DNA from: Synechococcus sp. BIOS-U3-1
Lineage (GTDB): Bacteria; Cyanobacteriota; Cyanobacteriia; PCC-6307; Cyanobiaceae
Direction of reading: 5' to 3'
Length of the DNA stretch: 64,000 bases
Assembly: GCF_014279975.1 (NCBI RefSeq)
Contig: NZ_CP047936.1
Span: 744,001 to 808,000 of the forward strand
The first letter of the stretch is position 1. Every line of letters starts with the position of its first letter. Below the pieces are notes generated by a model. It was not told the DNA's origin and searched no databases. It was given only the letters and a program-made list of their open reading frames with translations. Both the position numbers and the translations under genes were made by a program. This document shows, one piece after another, positions 63,811-64,000 of the stretch.

Positions 63811-64000
63811 AGTCAGGGCTTAATTCGCAATCAAGGCTGCAATCAACTAGCAACTCGGCCAACGCTCGCTCAGCAGCAGTCCGGTTCTCCAGGACACCCG
63901 GCCAAGCGCGGGTTTCTTATCTCTAAATTGATTGGGTCCCATTTGGCAAAAAATCAAGGGTCGTCCGTGCGCGCGTTGTTCCTCTAGCGTCAGGTCATAT
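63811..64000. other. Window end, no gene recognised
   Basis: A degenerate hairpin CCCGGCCAAGCGCGGG (63897-63912) before a short T-rich run resembles the CCCCGC...GCGGGG terminators upstream. No convincing coding frame. The element or cassette region may continue beyond the window. Confidence 0.4.

Overview
The window reads as a chromosome segment of a marine picocyanobacterium of the Synechococcus type. Supporting evidence is two high-light-inducible (Hli) proteins, three DUF1651 proteins (a family I know from Prochlorococcus and marine Synechococcus), a cobalamin gene of the fused CbiE-CbiT type, a cyanobacterial-style LexA with a matching operator, DUF3122, and Nif11/double-glycine leader peptides. 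The strain cannot be named from sequence alone.

Layout. (1) 1-3526 is core: surE (cut by the window edge) diverges from pheS, followed by nadK, a degenerate OmpR-type regulator and a DUF192 gene with touching or overlapping ends. (2) 3527-8188 is a low-density accessory stretch with small hypotheticals, an hli gene, a DUF1651 gene, two secreted proteins and a soluble protein with a WHYT motif. (3) 8189-9439 is cbiET (precorrin-6Y methyltransferase). (4) 10.4-31 kb is an accessory island: three secreted DUF1254/DUF1214 proteins, an FAD amine oxidase, two outer-membrane barrel candidates, a formylglycine-generating enzyme (FGE), two long sulfatases with intact CxPxR sites, a BASS-type transporter and other membrane proteins, two paralogous AraC regulators and a sulfotransferase. 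FGE would activate both sulfatases, and the sulfotransferase adds the opposite activity, so sulfate-ester turnover is the likely theme. (5) 31-44 kb holds secreted repeat or low-complexity proteins, a GH116 glycosidase and a 2707-residue autotransporter.

(6) 44.4-49.8 kb is core: DUF3122, ribD, an ion channel, ftsH and argF. (7) 49.5-52.9 kb is a 1.67-kb direct tandem duplication. It yields two identical-looking RTX-like genes, a 3' fragment of argF and a 3' fragment of an hli gene. (8) 52.8-56.8 kb has hli, DUF1651, an esterase, a run of overlapping small genes and lexA. (9) tRNA-Ala(GGC) at 56.9 kb is followed by a hairpin-rich 200 bp and a three-gene operon ending in a VapE-type ATPase, resembling a phage-satellite or tRNA-associated mobile element without a visible integrase.

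(10) 59.5-64 kb is a peptide cassette region. Three double-glycine-leader peptide genes are each preceded by an array of ACCAGA motifs spaced by multiples of about 11 bp. Two of them share a nearly identical 198-bp block covering promoter and leader start, then diverge completely. A fourth gene encodes a Nif11-leader peptide with a Cys-rich core. No maturation enzyme or exporter lies in the window. This region is the best candidate for an undescribed system.
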